Shown here piece after piece: positions 11,814 through 22,789 of a stretch of 64,000 nucleotides of DNA. The stretch lies in contig RQOL01000718.1 in the NCBI GenBank assembly GCA_013076295.1, forward strand, positions 4,996,081-5,060,080, written 5' to 3'. The stretch is from Sanderia malayensis (lineage: Eukaryota; Cnidaria; Scyphozoa; Semaeostomeae; Pelagiidae). The notes beneath the pieces are model-generated. The model searched no databases, had not been told where the DNA came from, and saw only the letters and a list, made by a program, of their open reading frames with translations. A program made the translations under genes and the position numbers. Positions within the stretch are counted from its first letter, which is position 1, and each line of letters opens with the position of its first letter.

Positions 11814-11910
11814 GCATGGAAACAGCAATACGCAGTTAATTATAACAAAAGTCCTGCTCGTTATTTTCAAAATATCTGCCAAGTTCACTGACAAAAGATT
11901 TTAAGAAGCT

Positions 11911-14900
11911 TTGAAATTAGCATGTGGAAGGTTTTTCTTCTTTGAAAATTTGTATGAGCAGTTGCGTCCAGAACAGATACTTGGGTTGAGAACATTACTG
12001 GAAAAAAATGATTTGTTTTTCAGTGCTCCGATGGGCTTTGGAAAATCCTTAATTTTTCAGATTTTGCCAATCATGAGTGATATCCTTTTAGATCATCTCC
12101 CAGGCACAAGCATAGTAATTATTATATCTCCGTTGAAATCTCTCATCATAGACCAAGTGTCGTATTTAAATGAAGAGACGGGAATTAGCACAATTGCTCT
12201 TACAGAATTGGAGATGGAAAGCGACACGTTATTTGAGCATATAACAGAAGATGGTATTTCATTGATTTACTCATCGCCAGAGGCTTTGCTGTCAATAAAA
12301 CGTTGGAGAGCCTTGCTATCATCTCCTGTTTTCCAAGAACAATGTGTTGCATTGATTGTTGACAAAGCTCACTGTCTTATTCACTGGTAAGTTCATCAGT
12401 TTCATCGAGGAAAATATGGTATGGGTCGCATATTATTCTCTGCCAAGGGCAGAGACAGAATAATATGCTACCCATACTCTTATTCTCACCCTAACCACCT
12501 CAACTCAATTTAATCCAATGAAATTTTCTTGTAGGGGAACATCACCAGATACAAAAAGTGTACCATTTAGACATTGCTATGGGAAACTTGTGGACTTAAC
12601 GTCCTTGCTACTTGATAAGACACCAGTTGGAATTTTTACTGCAACAGCAACTAGAGATACCAAGCTATCATTATTTGATATGCTTCAACTAGATGCTAGG
12701 AAAACCTTTTGTATAGAGAGAAATCCAGTTTGACCAATTATAATGTATATTTTTCAATATTTGGATAAAAATAATGGAATGGAAGAAATCTTTGAGCCAA
12801 TAATTGATAAGGTGCTCAACTGCAAGTCACATATGACAAGAACAATCATATTTTGCCAAACAAGAAAACAATGCTTTATGTTACACTTAGCTCCAATAAG
12901 TATGAAAACGTCTGATGAAAAATGGCGTCTAGAAGTGGCCCTAGGCCTGAGAAAGAAAATTTACATAACAATATAAAATTACCAAACCGGTTTCAATAGC
13001 AAATATTTTTAGCATAAATATACTCAAAATTTCATGCATTTTCAAATGAAAACATAATTTAAACTATATCATATTGTTTTGCAATAATATTAAAAGAAAA
13101 CTGCGAAGAGGTCCCTTAAAAAATGTTTACGAAAATTTATCGAAGTGGAGAAATTAAAACGCCAATAATTATAATTTATTTCACTCAAAGCCTTGTAAAT
13201 TCTCTCTCATTTAAAAGAGAATGTTTTAACATTTTGAAAAATATAAAAATTATTTAGGTAACTGTCTTGACTTTTTACAATTCACGGTTGAAGTCTTTGC
13301 TTACAACTTGAGAAGCACATGTTTTGTTTTCCAAATTTCAAATTGGGATTTAAAAAATAAAATTTTCGTTCACTTCAGAAAATGTTATGCCCTTAAAAAT
13401 TATATCAAATTATAATATTTGAAACAAATTATAGGCATATCCATGTCTGATTTTTTGTTATGGCGCTTAACCTTCTTTTTTACTCTGGAAAAAAAATTAC
13501 GGAAAAATAGGTTTTGTCCAATCACATTCCTAAAATGATAAATAAAGATGTAAACCTTGAATTGTAAAAGGTCAAGACAGTGACATGAAAAATTGTTTTA
13601 TTTTTCAAAATTTTAAAACATTCTGTTTTAAATGACAGAGAATTTGCGTGGCTTTGAGTGAAAGAAATTATAATTATTGGCGCTTTAATTACTCCATTTC
13701 GATAAATTTTCGTGAACATTTTTTAAGGGACCTCTTCACAGTTTTCTTTTAATATTATTGCAAAACAATATAATATAGTTTAAATTATGTTTTCATTTGA
13801 AAATGTATGAAATTTTGAGTATATTTGTCCTAAAGAAATTCGCTATTGAAACCCGTTTGGTAGTCTTTCATTGACATGTAAATTCTTTTGCTCAGGCCTA
13901 GGGCCACTTCTAGACGCCATTTTTCATCAGGCGTTTCCATACTTATTGGAGCTAAGTGTATTTAGAACATTCTCAGTTTCTCTTGGAAACAATATTTTTT
14001 CCTGCCATAAATTGTCACCAAGTAGCCGATTCGTGGACATGTTTCATGCTGGCACTCCTGAAAGTGTCAAATCCCACATCATAAAGGAAATGGGTAATGC
14101 TGAAAGTTTTTTGAGGGTACTGATTTGTACCATTGCATTTGGAATGGGTGTTAATTGCAGAGCATTTCACAGAAGTATTCACTTAGGTCCTCCTAAGTCA
14201 GTGGAAGCATTACTGCAAGAGACAGGACGGCTCGGAAGAGATGGAAAGTCAGCAACATCCTATGTGCTGTATAATGGTATCCTGAGTGCCCGGTGCAATA
14301 CAAAAGTAAAAGAACTGCTACACCAAGAACTGTGCAGAAGAAGAGAAATTGGGAAAAATTTTAGTTCATTCTCATCATTAGAGGCCCCAAAGCAATGCAT
14401 GTGCTGTGACAACTGTGCCATGCAATGTGACTGTGGTGAGGAATGCCTGAAAGGTGATGGCAAGTTTACCCTATTTTCAAAGAAAACTGAAGCAGAACTT
14501 GGACTACCAATCAGGCATGGCAACATCTCAAAAGAACAAAACCAAGAGCTATGTCCACTCTGTTTGATTTAAAAGAAGAAATAATATCTGGAGTAGCAAA
14601 TGTAAAACCCATTGGAACAATGAGCATTAAACTTGAATTCAGCAGTTTTCAAGTTAACCAGATAAAAGCTTCATGTGAGCATATCTTCACTATTGAAGAT
14701 ATGTTTAAATTTGCAGAAATCTGGCAACGCAGTCATGCTTCTAGAGTGCTGCAACTGCTGCATGCAATCTTTCAAGATTTTGAATTGAGGGCAGAAGATC
14801 TTGAATATGGGGAAGAACAATCGCCAGAAGAAATGGTCCTTGTTCACGAGGATTGGGAAAGTCTGCAACATGCAACTACCTTTAATTCTACGACATCCAG

Positions 14901-15030
14901 TTTACTTGTTTTTGAAGAAAGTAATATCACAGGAGTAACAGCCAGCGAACATGACTTTAATGTATCTGGTTTTTTGTCAACATTCATTGATAACATAACG
15001 AAAGAAATGGATATTGATATGGAAAACTGA
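11911..15030 (+). pseudogene. RecQ-like SF2 DNA helicase of the element
   Basis: RecQ-family motifs appear in order. Motif 0 is LRPEQILGLRTLL, Walker A is SAPMGFGKSL, and motif Ia is IISPLKSLIIDQV. Motif II is VDKAH, where DEAH or DEXH is expected. Motif III is GIFTATAT. The second half has FHAGTPESVK, TIAFGMGVN and QETGRLGRDGKSA, then a cysteine cluster (CMCCDNCAMQCDCGEEC). An intron (about 12389-12532) has GTAAGT and tcttgtag ends. Defects are a TGA at about 12732 replacing the Arg of the usual NPxRPN motif (CGA to TGA would do it), a 1075-bp insertion at 12884-13958, and a frameshift near 14545, after which a 150-residue tail continues to 15030. RecQ helicases unwind DNA 3'-5'; here the enzyme presumably assisted transposition. 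Confidence 0.75.
12884..13958. mobile_element. Fold-back (long inverted repeat) element with TA duplication
   Basis: Nearly the whole insert is a palindrome. The left arm is about 12884-13285 and the right arm about 13545-13958, with a roughly 250-bp loop. Outer ends are CACTTAGCTCCAATAAGTAT and its complement, flanked by TA (12882-12883 and 13959-13960). Inner matches include GAAAAATGGCGTCTAGAAGT and ATTATAATT near the loop. Skipping the insert and one TA restores the helicase reading frame exactly. The TA target suggests a Tc1/mariner-type non-autonomous element. No transposase is encoded. Confidence 0.8.
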
Positions 15031-15059
15031 ACTCTGTAAACTATGTAAATATGCACTAA

Positions 15060-17302
15060 TTACACACTATTAATGTTTGTTATAGTTTCAACTGGTATTA
15101 TCTTGGACACTTTTTTGCAAAATTTTCTTTTTATGGTCATTAATCCACTTGAACATGCCATGCATGTCAAAACCATGCAGCATGCTGTCAGCAACATCAG
15201 AAAAGTGCTTGTACTTCCTATTATTCTTTTGTGTAAATGCATCATTTTTACAAGCTCATTCACAACTTTATTTAAATCTGCCTTTTCACATCTGCGCTTG
15301 TGGTCACCAGAACGTTTTTTGAAAAATACTTGCTGGTCAAAACTGTCAAGAACATCTTTGTTGACTCTTAATGCTTTTATGAACCGGCTCAGACAATGCT
15401 TATTTGTTGCATTTGGTCCCAAATTTTGCATCAATGTTTTAATCAATTTGTTGTGATGTTCAAGGGCAAGTTCCAAAGGTATGTTTCCTCCTTGTCCGTT
15501 TTTGTTTTTACAAAATCTGTTCCATTTAAGCTCATGTGCAGCCTTAGGTGTCAGAAGTGCATTCACCTGGCACATCATGAAAAATGCTTCCAGTGCATAT
15601 TTGGAACTTCCTTTTCCGTCATTGCGCAAGTATGGTAGAAAAAATTTCCAGCTACGCAGAATTCCTTCACCATCACCTTCAGAAATCGCATCAAAGAAAT
15701 TTTGGATGAGCATACCAATTTCCAACAAAGCCAATTGATAATTGTACATATCATCCCTGTTTTCAATTGTTGTAGGTGAACTTTTGCAGGATTTTATTTC
15801 ATGTGTAGCTTCATGCTCTTTTCTTGTCTTACCGTCATATTTAAAAATTTTATTGCATCCAGGGAAACGACAGTTAAAATTCTTTTGTCCTTTCTGCTTC
15901 TCGTGCTCCCTTTCAGTTTCAATTTTTTCCAAGGTTTGCTCAACTTGTTCAGCTCTTAAGATGAATTTATCAACTATCTCTGAAGCAAGGGAATGGAGAA
16001 AATTTTTTTTTCCCGCTTTTGTTGATTTTTCATTGACTGTAATGATGGTACATTGTGTTGGCAAACCATCAACAGATGTCAAATCCAGCAATTTCAATGC
16101 AGCAGGAATGACACGAGCCTTAACTGCCAAATTCAGGAACTTCTTTGATTGACTGACACGATGCTTCACATCTGTTGAAATGTTTCTTCTGTCAATTACA
16201 TTCCTTTCACAGTATAAAGTACATTTATCACTTGCAGATTGCGAGTGATAAAATGTCTCGTAAATGAGCTGTGAAAAAAGGGGATTGTTTAATTTTAAAA
16301 TCAGGAATTTTATGAGGGTTATACCAGGTATAGGGTTATACCTCCAAAAGGCACTTTTTACTGCCTCTCGCATCCCTGTTTTCAATGAATATATGAAAGT
16401 GAAACTTTATGCCACCATGGAAGTCTGCAATCTCAACGTGAAGTCCTTCTCTTCGCTCTTCAGATGTGAATCCGTTGGAAACGTCCATCAAACCATTCAC
16501 CCCTCTTTCCACTGTCAACTGATCACCTACAATGGCCTGGCTGCTGAATTTTTTGTCTTCCTGATCCTCACAACATGGGACGTATTGATGCATGGTCTCC
16601 AGGATCTTTCCCATTCCATCACAAGTATTCTCATTTTCATAAATAATTCCAAGGTACGTCTGGAACATGAAAATGAATGCAAATGAGCAATGACTATTTT
16701 GAAGTGCTCTTTCCTTAATCCATTCTGTTTATTTATAGTTTTAAATGATTAAATATGGAAGCAGTTTCAATATTGAAGATAATAGTAGCAGCAGAAAACA
16801 AAAAAATTTGCAACTTGCATACTGTGTCGGTTTTCTGTTTTGTCTCCTCTGTATATATGTGGGGAATATTCCTTATTACAACACCTTGTGAAAACTTCGA
16901 ACACTCTATCTCATCTGTGATGTATCGAGATACTAGCGTGATATAATTGTTTCTCTGATGTTGGTGTTCCGATTTACTTGGACTGAATACACCATTTTCC
17001 AAGGACATAACATCACCTATTGGTTTTGTATCGTCCAGATGTTTACCAGAAATTCTATTTTCAGTTGCCATGTGACTGCAGTAGTGAACATCATTATCCT
17101 TGTGCGTTTCTGTCATATCATGGGTAATTTGATGAAAATCATTCTTATCCAGAACAATTTTTCTTCCTTTGTCACTGCTGATCAACAAGCTGATTGGTGA
17201 CTCAAATGAAGCAACAAAATTTTCAGGTTCGGCTGCCTGGACAGACTCTCTTATTCTCTCAACTGCAATTGAGTTATTCTCACTGTCATCCCTTGTTAAC
17301 AT
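15060..17302 (-). pseudogene. DUF6589 (Academ-like) transposase, main part
   Basis: Minus-strand exons: 17302-16823, 16724-16342 and 16268-15060. The 73-bp intron 16269-16341 has GTATAA and a ttttttcacag acceptor, and it is in phase. Motifs in order are NNYITLVSRYITDEIE, VVIRNIPHIYTEE, IYENENTCDGMGKILETM, AIVGDQLTVERGVNG, then IADFHGGIKFHFH. After that come ASDKCTLYCERNVIDRRNIS, a C2H2-like finger (FNCRFPGCNKIF with a later HEATH), the helical block LEIGMLIQNFFDAISEGDG, WKFFLPYLRNDGKGSSKYAL, and GGNIPLELALEHHNKLIKTL. These are hallmarks of DUF6589 proteins. GDQLT and ADFHGG parallel the metal-binding region of the Academ transposases in this window. The first exon join is out of phase as I read it, and the LNATLNA/GDNV segment is missing, so the gene is probably non-functional. 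Confidence 0.65.
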
Positions 17303-17571
17303 GTTGTGTTTTCCTTAAGGGTGAGATACACGAGTAGATATTACATTAGATATTCCTTTAGGTAGTTGTTTTCGAATTATCTAGATGAATATCTGATCGT
17401 GTAACCAACAAAAAATATTGCTTTAGATATTCAAAAACGATTGTGGAATATCTAAATGTTGCTCGAATAAAATCAAATTGATTTTATTTTATTCTGAATA
17501 ACTAATGCAACATCAAATGATACCGACAGTATCTTTGCACAAAGTACTTCCTTATGAAGCACATGTCAAAC

Positions 17572-18538
17572 ATGGCGGCTTCTAGTTTTCAGATGATTGA
17601 GCAAAACGAGAAAACAAGCACCCACCAAAGGTACGTTTAGCTTGTAGTATATACGTAAGAACTTGATAGATAAGAACTAAATGCCACTTTCTATTTTTCG
17701 CGATTTAATTTGAGGGCTTTGTGTCTTCTAGTTCTCAGGATGCTGATCTAGGCCAACAAGCGTGGACGACCTGGAAAAAAAGAGAATAAAGAATGGCAGG
17801 ATGAAGAGATATTCACACTGATAAATATTTGGTCAACTAAGGAAGAGCTGTTTAACTGCCGTGATGAGAAATATCTGAACAGAGACAACCGATCAAAAGC
17901 GATAGATGCAATAAGAGATGCTCTGACTGCAAAAGGGTGTGAAGTTGATAATAAGCAAATACAAGATAAGATTACAAATCTCAGAAATTATTTTGCAGCC
18001 GAACTTAGAAAGATTGAAGCATCAAAGAAAAGTGGGGCTGGAAGTAGCTCTGTTTATAAGTCAACATGGAAATTCTTTCCTCATCTTAGTTTTCTGCAAG
18101 ATAACTTCATTCCACGGCAGACAAGCAGCAACTTATCTACACCCCCAGACCAAGATATTGCAAATACAGCATATCCTGTCAGTAATGCTCCATCTGCAAA
18201 AAAAAGAGAGAACAACAGTAACTGCTACAGAGAAAGTGATGGAAACAGCAGTTAGAGCACTGGAAAAAATCAGTGAGCGCAAAAAAGAGAAATGTGAGCC
18301 TGAAAACAAAGAGGATCGATGCTTTGTTGAATTGATTTATCAAATGCTGACTGAGATTCCAAATTGCGAAGAAAAGGCAATGGCCATGCTTCAAATACAG
18401 CAAATGATAGTTTGTTTACGCTATAAAAGTCAGCAGAATGGCACACTTGCATATGGTATGCATGCTCAGACATATCCTCCCTGCAAACCAAAGAAGCCCC
18501 ACTTCAAGCCCAGCATCTTCGATATCTGTACCCTCTGA
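17572..18538 (+). pseudogene. MADF/Myb-like DNA-binding protein of the second Harbinger
   Basis: Exon 1 starts at a well-placed ATG (aacATGGCGG) and ends CACCAAAG|GTACGT (about 17630). Exon 2 gives a MADF-type domain: EEIFTLINIWSTKEELFNCR, RSKAIDAIRDAL, KITNLRNYFAAELRKIE, then YKSTWKFFPHLSFL. After a run of A residues near 18200 the frame shifts. It continues as a charged helical tail (METAVRALEKISERKKEKCE, FVELIYQMLTEIPNCEEKAM) to TGA at 18536. The usual partner role is to bind the element ends and bring in the transposase. A second frame error lies at the exon 1/2 junction. The A-run shift could be an assembly error, so functionality is uncertain. Confidence 0.65.
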
Positions 18539-18756
18539 CTTATCCATGAATGTTGGCACATACCAGAGAATGATTAATAAAGAACAATGGTGAAAACACA
18601 GTGACCGATAATTCATTTTGTAAACTTTATTTTATAAAATTCTTAGTATATACCCTGTTACAATATCGTGAAATCTTTGCTTCCGTTGCTGTCCTTTTAC
18701 TGAAAATAGTATTTCCCATTGTCAAGGTATTTGCTCTGGGCCATAAAAGTGATCTG

Positions 18757-20253
18757 CTAGCATGTCTCGATATTTTCTGCAGAGTTACTGGCTCGATTGC
18801 TTTTTGTTTTTGGGAGTGGGTTCGCAAAACCAATGTCTTCATCCCTCCAATCTCCAAGTTGAATAGCTCTGGTGGAAGTTTCCTGCTCAATTGATCCTTC
18901 TGGGGTGTAGGACTCTTTAGACTCAGCTCTTAACATGTTGTGAAGCACTATACTTGCCGTTGTAATATCTTTGGCTTTGTCTGGTGGCAACGCCATTGAC
19001 GTTGTGAATACACGAAAACGATTTGACCATATTCCAAACACATTTTCACTTCTGTGACGCATCTGTGACAATCGGTAATTGAATATTCTCTTTCGATCGT
19101 TCAAGTTACATTGAGGAAATGGCTTCATACAGTTCCTGCTTAATGGAAAAGCATCATCAGCCACAAATAAGTACGGGACTGGATCGTCAGGTTGATCAAA
19201 TTCCCATGCTGGATCTTGCAATTTTGGTAGTGGTTCTGGGTCAGGAAGGTTGAGACTTCCAGACACAAGTGCACTGTAAAAAGATGAGTGTCTGTAAACA
19301 CCACCATCGCTTATGTGCCCTTGGCACCCGACATCAACATAAATAAACTGATAATCAGGGTCAACGAGGGCTAACAAAACAATACTGAAAAACGCTTTGT
19401 AATTATAAAACTCGGAACCACTACCATCTGGATGACGGATGCTGATGTGCTTTCCATCTGAAGCACCTATGCAGTTAGGAAATTGCCATTGCGCTTGTGT
19501 TCTAGATGCTATATTCTTCCATTGCTCTTTTGTATCCGGAAGTTTAAGATATTTATCTTTTAAGCATTCAGCATTGCTGCATACATATGGGACGAAGCGT
19601 GCTATAGTTGTACGGTGAATTCGAAAGTGAAATTGCAAACTCTCATATGATTCACCAGTAGTAAGGAAACGTAGTGTTGCCGCCAACTTCTCTTCAACAG
19701 ACAAGGCTTTCCGCATCACAGTTGTAGTTTTCTTGATATGTGGCCCAACCATTTTGATGAGTTCCTGAAAGAAAACATAGTCAAGTTTGATAAAGAACTG
19801 GCAAGATTGCCTGTACAAATGTTTAAAAAATAATTTTGTAAAGCTACACACCTACAACCAGAATCCTAGTAAATCTTTGAAAAACTCACAGACTGAAGTA
19901 ATGCATTTGGATATCTAAGTATTTCGATTTTAGTGATGTTGATTGATTACACCCCAAATATGAAACCCAATATATATATATTTATAGCGTAGAATACCAC
20001 GATGCAATATATCGAACATGGAATTGTTTTTTGATAAGAAACATACCTCATAAACAGCTGCATCCATTCTCAGATATTTACGAAAGGACGCATCTTTCAA
20101 TCTTAGTTCTTGCCTGATCATATTATAAGCACCTCTTTCTTCTCTTCGAAGAAAAAAATCCTTAGCCCAAACATTTCTTTTCCGTTTTTTCACACCGCAT
20201 TTTTCATACCAATGCAATACGCCGGTACAAACAACAATGGTACAATGGCACAT
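18757..20253 (-). CDS. PIF/Harbinger transposase (HARBI1-like), apparently intact
   Basis: Exon 1 runs 20253-20047 (ends TATGAG|GTATGT) and exon 2 runs 19764-18757 (after tttctttcag), in phase. Together they encode about 404 residues, normal for the family. The N-terminus has the typical RKRNVWAKDFFLRREERGAY and LRLKDASFRKYLRMD. The DDE_Tnp_4 core follows: CIGASDGKHISIRHPDGSGS (first Asp), DVGCQGHISDGGVYRHSSF, PYLFVADDAFPLSRNCMKPF (second Asp), then RIFNYRLSQMRHRSENVFGI (Glu). No stop or frameshift was seen. It cuts and pastes the element and normally targets TWA sites. The minus-strand gene is convergent with the MADF gene of the same element. The frameshifted partner gene suggests the element would need that protein supplied from elsewhere. 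Confidence 0.85.
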
Positions 20254-20640
20254 TTTCTCTTTCCTGAATGAGAAAACCTCTTGCATTCTTTGGCGTACTG
20301 CTTCTAAAAGATTTTACCTCTCCTGTGTCCACAAGAATTGTTTCATTAAATTCTTCTACGCCACCGCTCACCAACAATGCTTTCAATGTTTTTCAATGTT
20401 TGCCAGTTGCTTTCTCAGAGTTTCACGTTTCTTCACGAGGGCTGAACAGCTTCAACAAATGTATTCCGAAACGATATTAATTTCAAAGGGTAACTTGTTT
20501 AAATCGTCTATGATTCTTGCTTTACTGGGTATCAAATTTCTATCTTGAGGTTTCTTGAGTTCGTGAGAGCAAACAGTACAGATATCGACACAAGGAATAG
20601 ACGCCATTAATTTTCGGATGCACATGGAACTGAGGCGCAT
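20215..20640 (-). pseudogene. N-terminal fragment of the DUF6589 gene
   Basis: Minus-strand pieces read MASIPCVDICTVCSHELKKP, then REETLRKQLANIEKH in a second frame, then a charged segment to about 20215. The CxxC start followed by a coiled segment is how DUF6589 proteins begin. It lies on the far side of the nested Harbinger from the rest of the gene at 15060-17302. Frame changes are present, and the overlap with the first exon of the Harbinger transposase (from 20253) marks the approximate junction. Confidence 0.4.
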
Positions 20641-20735
20641 AAATTATTATCATTACCAAATTAGTTCCTTTGCCCTTCGCATAATTTACGGTCAAGAGAA
20701 CAAGCTTTTCGTCAATTGTTCACAGACCCAATCCT

Positions 20736-20780
20736 GCGTCACAGACCCAATCCTCGAAGGAGAATAGGGTCTGCGACGCA
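20736..20780. repeat. Short palindromic repeat, copy 2 (with a half copy before it)
   Basis: CCTGCGTCACAGACCC and GGGTCTGCGACGCAGG form long arms around AATCCTCGAAGGAGAATA. Just before it, CACAGACCCAATCCTG (about 20721-20736) repeats half of the unit. It overlaps the 3' end of the Harbinger MADF gene, where the complement reads RRPYSPSRIGSVT. Confidence 0.75.
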
Positions 20781-21888
20781 GGCTAACCTCTTCAGAGTGA
20801 AACGAAATATTGTAATGCGCTCTGGGATAAGCTCTGCTGTAATCAAGTGAGGGAGGTGTGTCATGTGAACCGCATCTCAATTGTTGCTGTTGTTGAAGTG
20901 GTTGTGGTGGAGGGTACATCACAGTTGAGGGTTGCATTGGTTGGCCGTGTTTCAACTGCATCAGCTGACGTTGTATGTCCATTTTTGCCACATCTTTTTC
21001 ATAGCCTTCAGGAATTTCTGCCAGCATTTTCCACACCATTTCCCCAAATATTTGGTCAGCTGTTCTTTCTCGTTCTGCTGCCCTTGGCTTCTTGAGTGCG
21101 TCTATTGCCGTCTCTATCAGCTCATCTGTGCGTTTGGGCTTTTTCGATCTTTTGGATGATGGGTTGTTATCGCCGATATGATATGTGTACTGGCTGTTTT
21201 GGGCATCTTGAGTTTCTGTAGATCTTTGTTTCGGCAAGTTTGATTCTGTTGTACGTGGAACAATGTTATCTGCCAGAAAGCTCAGAGACTCAAAAAATTG
21301 CCATTTGCTTCTGTACACATCATCTGCCCCAGCACCACTGACTCCACTCTGGTGGGCCTTGTTTTTCTCGGCAACAAAATAGGTTCGTAGAGAGTTCATT
21401 TTTTTATTAGCATCTTCGTATGTTGGCAAAGTAAATCTGTCTTGCTCTTCCTAAACATCAAGAGCTTTTTGTACGGCGTTGCGTCGCTTGTCCTTTAAAT
21501 GATAGTTTGGGTTGGAGATATCGTACAGTACAGGGTGTAGCTGCAATTGATTTATCATCTCTTCCACCAAGTCATCGGACCAATTGAACGCCTTTTTTTT
21601 CTTTTTTGATGCTTTTTCTGCAGCTGGTTTTTTCTCAGCAGTCTTTTTTGATGCTTTCTTCTTTACTGGCAATGGGATTGTCACTTCATCGTCACTTTCT
21701 ATTTCAGAAGCTGCTTCCTCAGGATCCACCCTGCAAAACAGAAATTAATAGTCCTTGAAAATAGCATCAATGTTTGTGTGTTACATTTTTGGAGTGAAAT
21801 CAAAGCTAGCATTCTAAAAAATATCTTACCTTTCATTTATCACATGTTGACGTACATATTCTTGGAAGCTGATCTGTCTTGCATCCAT
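20779..21888 (-). pseudogene. MADF/Myb-like protein of the large Harbinger
   Basis: Exon 1 runs 21888-21830 (MDARQISFQEYVRQHVINER, then GTAAGA) and exon 2 starts at 21730 after ttttgcag, in phase. A Lys-rich acidic N-terminus leads into a MADF domain: FNWSDDLVEEMINQLQLHPV, then NYHLKDKRRNAVQKALDV, then a TAG, then YEDANKKMNSLRTYFVAEKN and YRSKWQFFESLSFLADNIVP. A helical tail (FGEMVWKMLAEIPEGYEKDV) and a Gln/Pro-rich end follow. The single in-frame TAG (about 21452) falls in the middle of the domain and should abolish function. The frame then runs into the adjacent palindromic repeat. Divergent to the transposase that starts at 22351. Confidence 0.7.
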
Positions 21889-22071
21889 TTCTTCAAAGCT
21901 TGCAAATTTTCTTGATAATTTCTTGTGAACACGAACTGGGTGAACTAAATCGTCGCGAAGAACTTGTGTTCAGACAACGTTTGTTTGATTCTTTAAATAC
22001 TATCTACATGGAACATGAGAGAAAGGAAACAGGAACACGGTGGGCTTACGAGATCCGTAAATCTAAACTTG

Positions 22072-22274
22072 CAACACTTGCAACACTTGCAACACTTGCA
22101 ACACTTGCAACACTTGCAACAAGGAATCAGAAACAGCACAATGTGTAAGTTTTAAAAATTACCCCGCGTGTGTTGACAGCATCAAGGAACTAGAGAGAGG
22201 AATCAGAAACAGCACAATGTGTAAGTTTTAGAAATTACCCCACTTGTGTTGACAGCATCAAGAAACTAGAGAGA
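22072..22274. repeat. 9-mer tandem run and adjacent 76-bp direct duplication
   Basis: About six copies of CTTGCAACA occupy 22072-22122. Immediately after, about 76 bp starting GGAATCAGAAACAGCACAAT (22123-22198) are repeated at 22199-22274 with a few changes. Both lie between the two divergent Harbinger genes. No gene is seen in 21889-22350. Confidence 0.8.
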
Positions 22275-22789
22275 GGAATAGGAAACTTACAGCTGCGTTT
22301 TCTACACTATTCCTATGTGCAATTACGAATGAAACATTTAGTGTAAGTTTATGATGGATGACCTTCAGGAGACAGCTGTGTGCGCAATTTTGATAGCATG
22401 TGCTTTAAAAATAAAGAATCGAAAGAAAAGAACTGTTTGGTACAAGGATTGGCTGTGAAAAAGAGATAATAGTGGTTTATACACTCGTCTTGTCAATGAA
22501 TTGAGGTTAGCAGATAGAAGTGGCTACAGAAGATTAATGAGAATGAATACATCCACGTTTGAGGGATAACTTTAGTCAGTGAACAGCTCTTTCAAGTCTG
22601 ACCTATCACCAGATCCGCACATTCTAAATAGCGTTAAACAACAATTCTAAAATTTAGAATGCTGTTTGTATCTATGACAGTTGGCTGAATTTACCATCTG
22701 TTGATTTAGAATATAGACAATATACTATTATCTAAATCATCTCCCATTGGCACTGCCAATTCATATTTTTTATAAATTGGCGGAGATGT

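Larger units (their letters stand above)
17318..20260. mobile_element. Second PIF/Harbinger element, nested in the DUF6589 gene
   Basis: A MADF-type gene on plus (17572-18538) and a two-exon Harbinger transposase on minus (20253-18757) are convergent, and together interrupt the DUF6589 gene (C-terminal part at 15060-17302, N-terminal part at 20215-20640). The left end probably begins at AGGGTGAGATACACGAGTAG after a TTA at about 17316. I could not find a matching inverted end on the right; the right boundary is inferred from where the DUF6589 N-terminal sequence resumes and may have been lost by deletion. Confidence 0.55.
11740..20729. mobile_element. RecQ helicase + DUF6589 transposase element (AcademH-like)
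   Basis: Inverted ends GGGTCTGCGAACAATTGACG (from about 11742) and GGGTCTGTGAACAATTGACG (complement, ending near 20729) continue inward as GAAARGCTTGTTCTC and a TAAATTAT block. Inside are a RecQ-like helicase gene on plus (11911-15030), a convergent DUF6589 gene on minus (15060-17302, with an N-terminal fragment at 20215-20640), and a secondary Harbinger element between the two DUF6589 parts. From memory, helicase-encoding Academ elements (AcademH) of animals and fungi pair a transposase with an SF2 helicase, which fits. A clean target duplication could not be defined, because the short palindromic repeat occurs at both edges. The right boundary is uncertain by a few bases. Confidence 0.55.

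Noticed and set aside
15073..16152. Plus-strand open frames opposite the DUF6589 gene
   Set aside because: They are complements of the recognised minus-strand coding sequence, which has consistent family motifs.
18740..19764. Reading the HARBI1-like gene as a domesticated host gene
   Set aside because: It sits beside a MADF partner gene within another transposon, in the usual element arrangement, so a mobile origin is simpler.
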